From contig NZ_JALBYU010000006.1 of NCBI RefSeq assembly GCF_029963765.1, forward strand, positions 124,001-188,000: DNA of 64,000 nucleotides, given 5' to 3'. Shown one piece after another: positions 24,606 through 32,853 of this stretch; positions within the stretch are counted from its first letter, which is position 1; each line of letters begins with the position of its first letter. This DNA comes from Pseudomonas sp. UYIF39. Lineage in GTDB: Bacteria; Pseudomonadota; Gammaproteobacteria; Pseudomonadales; Pseudomonadaceae. The notes under the pieces were generated by a model that saw only the letters and a program-made list of their open reading frames with translations, had not been told where the DNA came from and made no database searches. The translations under genes and the position numbers were made by a program.

Positions 24606-25703
24606 ATGAAAATGTTTGGCAGGACTCTGCTGACACTGTCCTTATTGGGCGCAATGGCTACTGGCGCCCAGGCCAATGACAAGGTACTGCGCGTCTACAA
24701 CTGGTCGGATTACATCGCCCCGGACACCGTCAAAAAGTTCGAAGACGAGACCGGCATCCGCGTGACCTACGATGTGTTCGACAGCAATGAAACCCTTGAA
24801 GCACGGCTGCTCGCCGGCAAATCCGGCTACGACATCGTCGTGCCGTCCAACAGTTTCCTGGCCAAGCAGATCAAGGCGGGCGTCTATCAGGAACTGGACA
24901 AATCCAAGCTGCCGAACTGGAAGAACCTCAACCCGGTCCTGCTGAAAAATGCTTCCGCCAGCGACCCGGATAACGGCCACGCCTTCCCGTACATGTGGGG
25001 CTCCATCGGCATCGGCTTCAACCCGGACAAGGTCAAGGAAGTGCTCGGCAGCAATGCACCGACCAACTCCTGGGACTTGCTGTTCAAACCGGAAAACGCT
25101 GAAAAACTGAAAGCCTGCGGCATCAGTTTCCTTGATTCGCCTACGGAAATGCTCCCGGCTGCCCTGCACTATCTGGGCTATCCGGTGAACTCCCAGGACA
25201 AAGATCAGATCGCTGAAGCTGAAGCCTTGTTCATGAAGATTCGCCCTTCGGTGGCGTACTTCCATTCGTCGAAATACATCTCGGACCTGGCCAACGGCAA
25301 CATCTGCGTGGCGGTCGGTTACTCCGGCGACGTGCTGCAAGCCAAGGCGCGCGCCCAGGAAGCTGGCGATAAGGTGAAGGTCGATTACAGCATTCCCAAG
25401 GAAGGCGCGGGCAGTTTCTACGACATGGTCGCGATTCCTCGGGACGCAGCGAACGTCGAGAACGCTTACCTGTTCATGAACTTCCTGATGCGCCCGGACA
25501 TCATCGCCGAGATCACCAACAACATCGGCTACAGCAACGCCAACTCGGCGGCCACGCCTTTGGTGGATGAAGCGATTCGCGATGATCCGGGCTCGTATCC
25601 GCCGCAGGAGGTGATGGCGACGTTGTATGCGATTCCGGACATGCCGATTGGCGTTCAGCGGGTGATGACCCGCGGGTGGACGCGGGTGAAACTCGGTAAG
25701 TAA
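24606..25703 (+). CDS. spuE: Polyamine-binding periplasmic protein (PotF/SpuD/SpuE-like)
   Basis: A 365-residue binding protein with a Sec signal peptide ([20 protein letters not shown], cleavage after AQA). The mature start [20 protein letters not shown] is the hallmark of PotF/SpuD/SpuE. Polyamine-pocket residues are plausible in [21 protein letters not shown] and YSGDVLQA. It follows the permeases after a REPIN. SpuD (putrescine) and SpuE (spermidine) cannot be separated by eye. Confidence 0.88.
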   Translation: MKMFGRTLLTLSLLGAMATGAQANDKVLRVYNWSDYIAPDTVKKFEDETGIRVTYDVFDSNETLEARLLAGKSGYDIVVPSNSFLAKQIKAGVYQELDKSKLPNWKNLNPVLLKNASASDPDNGHAFPYMWGSIGIGFNPDKVKEVLGSNAPTNSWDLLFKPENAEKLKACGISFLDSPTEMLPAALHYLGYPVNSQDKDQIAEAEALFMKIRPSVAYFHSSKYISDLANGNICVAVGYSGDVLQAKARAQEAGDKVKVDYSIPKEGAGSFYDMVAIPRDAANVENAYLFMNFLMRPDIIAEITNNIGYSNANSAATPLVDEAIRDDPGSYPPQEVMATLYAIPDMPIGVQRVMTRGWTRVKLGK

Positions 25704-25795
25704 TTCAAAGATTTCCGTTCACGCAGCGCCTTACCACCGCTGCACTCCTACCTGTAGAACGGCCTCACCTGGCTTCCTCGGTTTAGGTGAATTTG

Positions 25796-25821
25796 GGCGC
25801 CCTCCTCGGGCGCCTTTTTTT
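25796..25821 (+). terminator. Terminator of the polyamine transport operon
   Basis: GGCGCCC-TCCTC-GGGCGCC, a perfect 7-bp stem followed by seven T residues, about 90 bases after the binding-protein stop. Confidence 0.9.
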
Positions 25822-26359
25822 ATGATGGAACGAGCGGCCATTCCGCCAGCGCTCGGTAGCGGCCCTTATGGGATTCGAGCAGGGAGAAGTGATCGGCCCG
25901 CAGATAGAACTCGGGCGGCGTCGCGGACTCTGGCACCGGCACTCGGTAATCACGCATCAGCGTCAGATGCGGCCGAAACTCCTTCGGTGAATCCTCAAAC
26001 CCGAACGGCAGCATTGCCTGCTCAAGCGCATACACCAGCCGAAGCAACTCCGGTGATGCCTGTTCCGGCGCGAGCACCAACACCCCTGCCCTGCGCCAGA
26101 CATCCAGACGATCAAGCGCCACCCTCAAAGGCACACCCGGCGTTCGAATATTGGCAGCGGCCGTGCAGATATCGGTAATCTGCGCCACCTCGACAGCGCC
26201 CAAAAACATCAACGTCAGATGAAAGTTTTCCACCGGCACGGGACGTCCGCTCCTGAGCTCAAGAGCGCTGCGCCATTGGGCAATGGCCCGACGTTGCTCG
26301 GGTGCGCAGTTCAGGGCAAAAAACAGTCGTTTTAACGGCTCATGGGATTCGTCGCTCAT
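25820..26359 (-). CDS. thpR: RNA 2',3'-cyclic phosphodiesterase (2'-5' RNA ligase family)
   Basis: A 179-residue 2H-phosphoesterase with both HxTL motifs: NFHLTLMFLG near residue 45 and RPHLTLMRDY near residue 135. Family members open 2',3'-cyclic phosphate on RNA; the cellular role is unclear. The start MSDES at 26359 has an AGGAGG site 9 bases ahead. An in-frame GTG at 26368 is the alternative. Confidence 0.88.
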   Translation of the reverse strand: MSDESHEPLKRLFFALNCAPEQRRAIAQWRSALELRSGRPVPVENFHLTLMFLGAVEVAQITDICTAAANIRTPGVPLRVALDRLDVWRRAGVLVLAPEQASPELLRLVYALEQAMLPFGFEDSPKEFRPHLTLMRDYRVPVPESATPPEFYLRADHFSLLESHKGRYRALAEWPLVPS

Positions 26360-26419
26360 ATCTGGCACCTCCTGACATCCAAGTTATAGTTCATGCAAAC
26401 GATTCAACTGGAGGGGGCC

Positions 26420-26614
26420 ATGCGAGAGATCATCAGCAAGGAACCATGGTGGGCCGTGCCACCGAAACCCGGTCAGGATGAGTCCGAGCTGGAATGGGGC
26501 TGGCTGGTTCATTACAACGAAGGTGAGCCGCGCTTCGAGTTCATCAAAGAGCGGCCGACGGACAGCGAAATTCGTAATCGCAAGAGTTGCAGGATCACCC
26601 CGACGCCGGAGTGA
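26420..26614 (+). CDS. Small conserved-type hypothetical protein (64 aa)
   Basis: A strong GGAGGGGG site precedes ATG 26420. The 64-residue product starts MREIISKEPWWAVPPKPGQD, is Trp- and Glu-rich (ELEWGWLVHYNEGE) and has a basic end. It has no signal or membrane segment. I recognise no domain. The good ribosome site and codon use support a real gene. Confidence 0.7.
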   Translation: MREIISKEPWWAVPPKPGQDESELEWGWLVHYNEGEPRFEFIKERPTDSEIRNRKSCRITPTPE

Positions 26615-26628
26615 TCCTGTCGTAGGTT

Positions 26629-26982
26629 TCAGGCTTTTACGATCATTTCGAACCCGCCAAAGATCAGCCTCTGGCCATCGAACGGCATCGGGTTGACGTC
26701 CTGCTGCATGCGCGGATCGGTCATGAGTTTTTCCATTCCTGCATCGCGAGTGGTCTTGTCTGGCCAGATGATCCAGGAAAACACCACGGTTTCGTCTTCC
26801 TTGAGTTTTACTGCCATCGGAAACGAGGTCACTTTGCCGTCAGGGACGTCGTCGCCCCAGCATTCGGCGACGCTGAGGGCGCCGCTTTCCTTGAAAATGA
26901 CAGCGGCGGTTTCGGCGTGCTTCTTGAATTTTTCGCGGTTGGCGGTGGGTACGGCAGCGATAAAGCCATCAACGTAGGACAT
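26629..26982 (-). CDS. DUF1428-family protein
   Basis: A 117-residue dimeric alpha/beta-barrel-type protein (DUF1428, as in YbaA). The N-terminal MSYVDGFIAAVPTANREKFK is characteristic, as is the C-terminal PMPFDGQRLIFGGFE. The start at 26982 is chosen because GGAG lies 7 bases before it; ATG 26988 is too close to that site. The function of the family is unknown. Confidence 0.85.
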   Translation of the reverse strand: MSYVDGFIAAVPTANREKFKKHAETAAVIFKESGALSVAECWGDDVPDGKVTSFPMAVKLKEDETVVFSWIIWPDKTTRDAGMEKLMTDPRMQQDVNPMPFDGQRLIFGGFEMIVKA

Positions 26983-26997
26983 GGTCATTCTCCAGGG

Positions 26998-28065
26998 TTA
27001 TGGGGCGATCTGCTGGTTAGTCGATTCCGCCGGCCCCCAATCGACAGATCCGCTGCCCGAACTGACCGACGGTACTTCGGCGCTGCCCGCCAGATTGCCC
27101 TCGATCTGCCCCGCCATGTACAACGTACCGGCCATCACGCCGGTGGTCGGGTTTTGCACCAGCTTCAGCCAGGCCTTGTCGAACGTGTTACCCAGACTGC
27201 TGCGAATCAGGGCCTCGCTGTCAGGCCGGTCATTGGCCTGGATAATCGCGCGAATCCCCGCCACACCTACAGAAATCAGGCCCCCGGCCAATTTGCCCGC
27301 TGCAGCGGCCACTGCACTGGCCGCACCTCGCGGGACCATTTCGGCTTCCATCCGTTGGCTGGCGCGCTTGGCCACCGGCGCCATGGCGGTGTCTGTCGAA
27401 GCCACCCCCTTGTCGCCGCCTGCCTTGTGGATTTTCTCGATCAGCGCCGCATAGGCCGGCAACGTATTCAGAGGCTGGGTGTGCATGACCTGATAAAGCG
27501 AGGCGTCCCTGGCGGGTGGCGGTCCCAGGGCGATGGCGGGGATTTTCTGGATTCGCCCATTGAGCTGAGCCATCGGTACACCGTGGCGCTGGGAGATTTT
27601 CTGCAGTTCTTCCTGAACAATGTCAACGTAGAACGCCGTTGCCAGGCCGAGAATCGCGTCGGGATCAATCTCCACCGCAACCGGCGCCAGCACACGCTCT
27701 TGGTATTGCTCCAGCAGATAGGCCGCCAGGCGCTTGGCCGAGGCATCCTGCTCGCCTTTGGCGCTGAGCGTGTACCAGCTGACCTTCATCGATAGCCATT
27801 CCTGGGTCCAGTAACTGCTGAACCAGGGGATGAAGTTCTCTTCGGTCAGTTGATAGACCCGCGTTCGCCAGTAATCCATGGCACCGCGCGCGTAGATTTT
27901 GGTCTGCTCGGTGGCCGATTGCGACGCCGCAACAATCTCTTGGTCCACCATCTGCCAAGTGCTTTGGGAAATAATCACAGGTACCACTTCCACCGGTGCA
28001 CGCGCAGTCGTGACGCATCCCGCCAGCACCACTAACACGGCGACGATCAGCGAACGTAGGTTCAA
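26998..28065 (-). CDS. Predicted lipoprotein, unknown function
   Basis: A 355-residue protein with a type II signal peptide (MNLRSLIVAVLVVLAGC, lipobox LAGC, Cys17). The mature chain is mostly helical with aromatic patches (ENFIPWFSSYWTQEWLSMKV). A Gly/Ala-rich segment in the C-terminal third (GAASAVAAAAGKLAGGLISV) could insert in or cross a membrane. I do not recognise the family. It probably sits in the envelope, and it stands 15 bases from the DUF1428 gene on the same strand. Confidence 0.75.
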   Translation of the reverse strand: MNLRSLIVAVLVVLAGCVTTARAPVEVVPVIISQSTWQMVDQEIVAASQSATEQTKIYARGAMDYWRTRVYQLTEENFIPWFSSYWTQEWLSMKVSWYTLSAKGEQDASAKRLAAYLLEQYQERVLAPVAVEIDPDAILGLATAFYVDIVQEELQKISQRHGVPMAQLNGRIQKIPAIALGPPPARDASLYQVMHTQPLNTLPAYAALIEKIHKAGGDKGVASTDTAMAPVAKRASQRMEAEMVPRGAASAVAAAAGKLAGGLISVGVAGIRAIIQANDRPDSEALIRSSLGNTFDKAWLKLVQNPTTGVMAGTLYMAGQIEGNLAGSAEVPSVSSGSGSVDWGPAESTNQQIAP

Positions 28066-28271
28066 GATCGCGGTTCTCTCGGTTTGAAATCAGATCAAGG
28101 GCTATATGCCTGAGTATAGGTGGCGGCCCACCCAGAGGCCGGAACAGTCAGCGATGACCCCACCATCACTTATGTCGATATTCATCATCGCCACGAATGC
28201 CTTCCGCGTAAAAACCGTCAGCGTAGGATCAGCCTTAACCCAACATAAACCCCGCATCGGAGGGGCGAATC

Positions 28272-28364
28272 ATGATTATCCATCTCCTGACCTGCCTGGC
28301 CCTGACGGCCGTCACCCTGAGCGTTTTTTCCTGGTATGTCCTGTCGGAGGAGCGCACGTCATGA
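28272..28364 (+). CDS. 30-residue membrane peptide
   Basis: ATG 28272 follows GGAGGGG by six bases and encodes a 30-residue peptide beginning MIIHLLTCLALTAVTLSVFS and ending EERTS: one hydrophobic helix with a short charged tail. Its TGA overlaps the next start (ATGA at 28361), and the next gene's GGAGGAG site lies inside it, giving a translationally coupled pair. Layout resembles leader or small inner-membrane peptides. Function unknown. Confidence 0.6.
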   Translation: MIIHLLTCLALTAVTLSVFSWYVLSEERTS

Positions 28365-28621
28365 TTCACTCCGTAACCCTGGCTGTAAGCTTTGCGGTGT
28401 TCGGCAATAACTACTATTCCCAGTCCTTCGTTTCGCGCAAAACGTTCGAACTGGTGTTCGACAAAAACTTCGAGGCGTTACTGATGCCGTCCGCCGCCAA
28501 TCACTTCAACAATGAAGTGATTGGGCTAAATGATCAGTTCCGATTCTTGAGCGATGTGCTGGAGGAGCACCTGCTGGCGACTGAGCTCGCCGCTACCGCC
28601 CCCCGGAATCAATACTTCTGA
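28361..28621 (+). CDS. Small hypothetical protein (86 aa), coupled to the 30-aa peptide
   Basis: An 86-residue product starting MIHSVTLAVSFAVFGNNYYS behind a GGAGGAG site. It has a weakly hydrophobic N-terminus and an acidic helical C-terminal half (FRFLSDVLEEHLLATELAAT). Its 3' end overlaps the 3' end of the convergent epimerase gene by 29 bases. I recognise no domain. The coupling and strong ribosome site favour a real gene. Confidence 0.55.
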   Translation: MIHSVTLAVSFAVFGNNYYSQSFVSRKTFELVFDKNFEALLMPSAANHFNNEVIGLNDQFRFLSDVLEEHLLATELAATAPRNQYF

Positions 28622-29540
28622 GCAGCTGCCCCAGGCCCTCGGCAAAACAGGTCGGTGATTTCAAGGAAAAACGCTCAAGCAGGCGACTGTTGTCCGCTCG
28701 CGAATGTTTGATATCCCCGGAACGTGGCGCGTCGTAATTCAACGTCAGGGACCGTCCCAAAAGCTCGCTTAACGTCGCCGCCAATTCGTTAACGCTAGTG
28801 GATCGGTTAAACCCGACATTGACCGGTTCGATAATCGGCTCTGACTCACCGACCGCCTGTACCAGGACCTTTACGAGGTCATCGACGTATACAAAATCCC
28901 TTGTTTGCTCCCCATCACCGTAAACCGTGATGGGGAGTTTTTTTTGCGCCCTCTCGCTGAAAATGCTGATGACACCGGAATAAGGCGATGAAGGGTCCTG
29001 ACGGGGTCCGTAAATATTGAAGAACCGCAGAATGACCGGTTCGAGACCATGTTGGCGTCGGTAGAAATCGAGGAAATGTTCGCTGGCCAGCTTGTCGGCG
29101 GCATACGGCGTCAGCGGATTCTTGGGCGTGTCCTCGGTAATCGCCATGCCCTCGCCATTGTTGCCATAGATCGCCGCACTGGACGCGTAAACCACCCGTC
29201 TAACGCCAGCCTCGCGCATGGCTTCGCAGATATTCAGCGTACCGATGAAGTTGCTTTGGTGAGTCGCGATCGGGTCATCGACCGACGCCTGCACCGAGGC
29301 CACCGCCGCCAGATGCACCACCGCGCTGCAGTCTTTCATCGCCCGCTCCACCGTCGGCGCGTCGGCGACATCCCCCACCACCAGGGTCAAATGGCAGCGA
29401 TCAATCGGCAAGTTCGACAATTTTCCACTGGAAAGATCGTCCAGAACCCGAACGCTATAACCGCTTTCAAGCAGTGCTTCGACCAGGTGCGAACCGATAA
29501 AACCGGCACCGCCCGTCACAAGAATTCGATCAGCAGTCAT
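28593..29540 (-). CDS. NAD-dependent sugar-nucleotide epimerase (extended SDR)
   Basis: A 315-residue GalE-like enzyme: GGAGFIGSHLVEALLESGY NAD site, catalytic Ser in YASSAAIYG, Tyr-Lys pair in TPYAADKLASE and FFNIYGPRQDP in the substrate loop. It probably makes the activated sugar (for example UDP-Gal or UDP-GalNAc/GalA type) used by the synthase of this cluster. It is the last gene of a five-gene operon, three bases after the HlyD-like gene. Substrate specificity cannot be read. Confidence 0.88.
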   Translation of the reverse strand: MTADRILVTGGAGFIGSHLVEALLESGYSVRVLDDLSSGKLSNLPIDRCHLTLVVGDVADAPTVERAMKDCSAVVHLAAVASVQASVDDPIATHQSNFIGTLNICEAMREAGVRRVVYASSAAIYGNNGEGMAITEDTPKNPLTPYAADKLASEHFLDFYRRQHGLEPVILRFFNIYGPRQDPSSPYSGVISIFSERAQKKLPITVYGDGEQTRDFVYVDDLVKVLVQAVGESEPIIEPVNVGFNRSTSVNELAATLSELLGRSLTLNYDAPRSGDIKHSRADNSRLLERFSLKSPTCFAEGLGQLLRSIDSGGR

Positions 29541-29543
29541 GAT

Positions 29544-30659
29544 TTATTTACTCCCCGGCGCAGTGGTGGGTGTTCGATCCATTGCAATGAAGTCGCCTAA
29601 TTGCTCGATGAATTCACGGCTGTTACTGAGCATTTGTTGCCAGTCGGTCGGAAAACGAACATTCAACGGCAGTTGATCGATTCTCCAGCGCGGCGACAGG
29701 GGGCGATCAAACCGGGCGGCGACCTGCAAACCCATCTCGCTGGCAGCGAACGGCCCACGCAACACCGTCGGCGTGCGACCGGCGCTGTCGACGGCCTGAA
29801 CAACATGGGCTGCCAACCACTCGCCATCGGGCATGCGAACGCGTAGCGGCTGGCCAATCGCGGCGTAGCTGATGTTCAGCGGTTCCAGATAAATCCACAG
29901 CAGGGGCTCTTCCAGCCGCTCAAGGCGCATCAACAACGTTCCGGCGCCGACGTTTTCGCCGGGCGTGACCAACACCTCCGCAATTCGACCGCTCTGGGTA
30001 GCTTTGACCGACAACGCGGCGAGTCGCGTTTTCAACCACTGTTGCTCGGCGGTCTGTTGAATAATTTCGCGCTCAACGCTCAGCGGCGACTGACGAGCCA
30101 GTTGTTCGCGGCGCTCGAACGCCAACAGGTCGGCTTTAAAAGCGTCGAGTTCGGACTGGGCGGCCAGCACTTCTCCACGAGAGACTGCGCCTGATACAAC
30201 GAGGTCCTCAAGCACCTGCACGCGCTCCTCCGTCCTGCTCACTCGGGTTCTGAGCAACTGACGCTCCCTGGTGTCCAGTTTGGTGTTGTTGGTGGGCACC
30301 GTTTTCGTCGGCATCGCGGCGAGCTGCAATAGCCGCGCACGCCATTCGGGATTGTCGAGACTGACCAACGGCTGATCGATCTGGACCTGCTCCCCGGCCA
30401 TCACGAACAGCTGATCGACCCGACCGGCATCCCGCGCGCGCACCTCAAGAATCGGCAGGCGCAATTGCGCCGGTGCGTCGATCATCAACATGCCGTAAGC
30501 CAGCTTCCCTCCCAGCCAAATCAAGGGACTCGCCACCAGGAACAGGATCAAATACCAACGCACGCGAAACGCCATGCGTTTGCCCGGTGCGTACAGCACA
30601 GTCAAACCCTGTTCCTGGGTGGGGTTCAGTTCTTTGCGACTATCGAATCGAATCTTCAT
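29544..30659 (-). CDS. HlyD/Alg44-like membrane-fusion protein
   Basis: A 371-residue bitopic protein. A cytoplasmic N-terminus of about 33 residues is followed by one transmembrane helix (WYLILFLVASPLIWLGGKLA). The periplasmic part has a biotinyl-lipoyl half (LEVRARDAGRVDQLFVMAGE), a coiled coil of about 90 residues, a second lipoyl half and a beta-barrel. This is the layout of MFP proteins such as Alg44, though no PilZ domain is present here. It probably links the inner-membrane synthase to the periplasm for polymer export. It stands between the secreted-protein and epimerase genes with very short gaps. Confidence 0.8.
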   Translation of the reverse strand: MKIRFDSRKELNPTQEQGLTVLYAPGKRMAFRVRWYLILFLVASPLIWLGGKLAYGMLMIDAPAQLRLPILEVRARDAGRVDQLFVMAGEQVQIDQPLVSLDNPEWRARLLQLAAMPTKTVPTNNTKLDTRERQLLRTRVSRTEERVQVLEDLVVSGAVSRGEVLAAQSELDAFKADLLAFERREQLARQSPLSVEREIIQQTAEQQWLKTRLAALSVKATQSGRIAEVLVTPGENVGAGTLLMRLERLEEPLLWIYLEPLNISYAAIGQPLRVRMPDGEWLAAHVVQAVDSAGRTPTVLRGPFAASEMGLQVAARFDRPLSPRWRIDQLPLNVRFPTDWQQMLSNSREFIEQLGDFIAMDRTPTTAPGSK

Positions 30660-30665
30660 GACGGC

Positions 30666-31514
30666 TCACCGTTTTGGAAAGTCTCGCCAGGCTTGCCAGT
30701 CAATGCCGGCAATTCCCCGTGGTTGCAGCTGTTCGCGCCAGACATTGGTCTGGTGCTGCAACTGCTCAGTCGACGCGCCGGCCCAGGATTCTGTGGAATC
30801 CAGTTGCGGCTCCGTGCTTTGCGCCAGGCGAAACTGCAGATCAGGCCAACGTTGGGCGATCTGCTCTGCCATTCGTGCGCTGTTTTTCGGGTTGCGGGTA
30901 TAGATCATCAGGCTGACCTGACGCACGCCCGCCTCGGGAAGCGCGCACGGCAGACAGGTTTTTCCGGGTTTTGCCTCTGCAAACCAACGATGATGGCTGG
31001 AGATTTCTACCGGCCATGGGCTGGCTGCGGAGGCTGCGCGCAAGGTATCGAGCAAGTCCTTCAAGCGCTGATCCGGGACCGGCACGCCCAGTTGTTCGAG
31101 TTCCAGGTCCAAGTGCAGGCTGGTGAATGAAAGCCCCTTCAGCTTCGCCAGTAAATCGGTGAGCTGATGGCGTTCCTGCGGCTCGATCCAGGCCGGATCG
31201 CCGAGCAACAGACTGACTTGCACCCCCTTGCCGGCCGCGTCCTGCAGCAATTGTTCCAACCGTTGGCGCGTCTTGGCAAAGTCTTTCAACTGGGCGGACT
31301 TGAGGCCAAGGTAGATCTTGTCCATCCCGGCTTTACGCAGTTGGTCGAGCTCCGCCTTGCGCTGATCGGGATCGAGCAACGCTTCGCTGTCCCAGACATA
31401 ACTGGCCTGGGACCATTGGCTCGACGGCGCCCCCACAGCTTGAGCCGAAAGGGGTTGTGCAGCCAGTATCGTCGGGGGCAACGACAGCGTCAGCAGCAGA
31501 AGTATCGATCGCAT
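30666..31514 (-). CDS. Secreted protein, possibly TIM-barrel glycoside-hydrolase-like
   Basis: A 282-residue protein with a Sec signal peptide (MRSILLLLTLSLPPTILAAQ). Repeating strand-helix units (DQLRKAGMDKIYLGLKSAQ, GKGVQVSLLLGDPAWI, LSFTSLHLDLELEQLG, PWPVEISSHHRWF, VRQVSLMIYTRN) suggest a (beta/alpha) barrel like those of polysaccharide-trimming hydrolases. LDLELE and YTRN lie where acid/base residues would be expected. It is probably periplasmic and acts on the cluster's polymer. Function is inferred from position and fold impression only. Confidence 0.55.
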   Translation of the reverse strand: MRSILLLLTLSLPPTILAAQPLSAQAVGAPSSQWSQASYVWDSEALLDPDQRKAELDQLRKAGMDKIYLGLKSAQLKDFAKTRQRLEQLLQDAAGKGVQVSLLLGDPAWIEPQERHQLTDLLAKLKGLSFTSLHLDLELEQLGVPVPDQRLKDLLDTLRAASAASPWPVEISSHHRWFAEAKPGKTCLPCALPEAGVRQVSLMIYTRNPKNSARMAEQIAQRWPDLQFRLAQSTEPQLDSTESWAGASTEQLQHQTNVWREQLQPRGIAGIDWQAWRDFPKR

Positions 31515-31515
31515 A

Positions 31516-32853
31516 TCAAAACCTCGTGGCTCGTTTAAGCACCCACCACGGCGCCATCGAGCTTTCTTCGTGGCCCCGGCGAAAGATCTCGTTGAGCATC
31601 GCCACTGCGCTCCAGCACCGCAGGAGTAGCATGAACAGCGGGAAGAAAGGCACCAACAACCCCAGGGTCATGTCCTTTCCAGGTCGGTCGGACACCATCA
31701 ACAACATGGCGCCGAACAACAGCGCGGTGATCGTCAGGTACAGCGCATAAATCAGTACAAACAGAAACAACAGCGTCTTGCCCGGCAGAACAAATAACGC
31801 CAGCAAGGTGTAGCTGAAGATGAGGAACGGCAGCACCAGCTGAAAAAAGAAGCCGCTGAGCAGGATCATCAGAAAGGTCGGCCAGCCCAACAAGCTGGGG
31901 TTGATGTTGTGGTTATGCTTTCTGATGTACAGAAAAAACAGGTCACCATCCCAGCGCAAGCGCTGCATCAGAAACTGACTGAGCGTCGACGGTGCATCGG
32001 TATGTCCAATCGCTTCCGGCTCGAAGGGAATCCTCAAGTCGTGTCGCTTGAAGTAACTTTTGATGCGCAACGTCAGGTCCAGATCCTCCGCGGTGTGCGT
32101 GTTCCAGCCACCGATTTTCACCAGAAAGCTGCGCCGGAATGCCCCGAAGGCGCCCGAGACGTTATTGACCAGGTTCCATTCGGACAGACCGATTTTCGAC
32201 ATGTGGATGGATAACAGGTATTCCAGCGCCTGCATTGCGGTCACCCAGGACGCCCAGACATTGCGTACTCGCAGGCTACCGGCGACCGCAGGTACCGACG
32301 GGTCCTCGAAATGGCGCACGATGGAGCTGACCATGTTGTTGTCAAAGGACGTATCTCCATCAAGCGCCATCACGATTTCACCGCTGGCTAGCGACAGGCC
32401 GGCGTTCAATGACGACACCCGCCCGCCCCTCTGCCATTTGGCGATCGGGCGCAAATGACGCCTGGGGTACAACTGCGGATCCACGTTAAAACTGCGTACG
32501 GCGCTGAGCGTCGGCTGGTTCACCGTGGCCCCGTCCACCACCGGAATCATCTCGATGTGGCCGGGGTACGTCTGCTCGCACAGGCTTAACAACGTGGTCT
32601 GAACGTCCATCCCTTCGCTGTAGCAGGTAATGATGCAAGAGACCTTGGGCCGATAGAGACTGATCTTCGGTACACGGGTGCGCCGACGTGTGAACCAGCG
32701 CAAAACACCCAGCATCACCATGATCATCAGGGGCAATTCAAAGATCAGAAACAAAGGGAAAAGCATGAAAAACACTCGGCTCAAACCATCCGGCCCCATG
32801 ATCCCGCTGAGTGCGTTGAGGAGTTGCTCCAGGAAAGGACTCATGGCGGTCAC
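31516..32853 (-). CDS. Processive family-2 glycosyltransferase, membrane polysaccharide synthase
   Basis: A 445-residue GT2 enzyme. One N-terminal membrane helix pair (RVFFMLFPLFLIFELPLMIM) is followed by the catalytic domain: SCIITCYSEG, VVDGAT, DGD at 165-167, TAEDLD at 254-259 and QRLRW at 297-301, the D,D,D,QxxRW set of cellulose, hyaluronan and alginate-type synthases. Four or five C-terminal helices form the channel. It starts at 32853 overlapping the stop of the CxxC/GGDEF gene. This is the core of a synthase-dependent exopolysaccharide system. The sugar is unknown. Confidence 0.88.
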   Translation of the reverse strand: MTAMSPFLEQLLNALSGIMGPDGLSRVFFMLFPLFLIFELPLMIMVMLGVLRWFTRRRTRVPKISLYRPKVSCIITCYSEGMDVQTTLLSLCEQTYPGHIEMIPVVDGATVNQPTLSAVRSFNVDPQLYPRRHLRPIAKWQRGGRVSSLNAGLSLASGEIVMALDGDTSFDNNMVSSIVRHFEDPSVPAVAGSLRVRNVWASWVTAMQALEYLLSIHMSKIGLSEWNLVNNVSGAFGAFRRSFLVKIGGWNTHTAEDLDLTLRIKSYFKRHDLRIPFEPEAIGHTDAPSTLSQFLMQRLRWDGDLFFLYIRKHNHNINPSLLGWPTFLMILLSGFFFQLVLPFLIFSYTLLALFVLPGKTLLFLFVLIYALYLTITALLFGAMLLMVSDRPGKDMTLGLLVPFFPLFMLLLRCWSAVAMLNEIFRRGHEESSMAPWWVLKRATRF

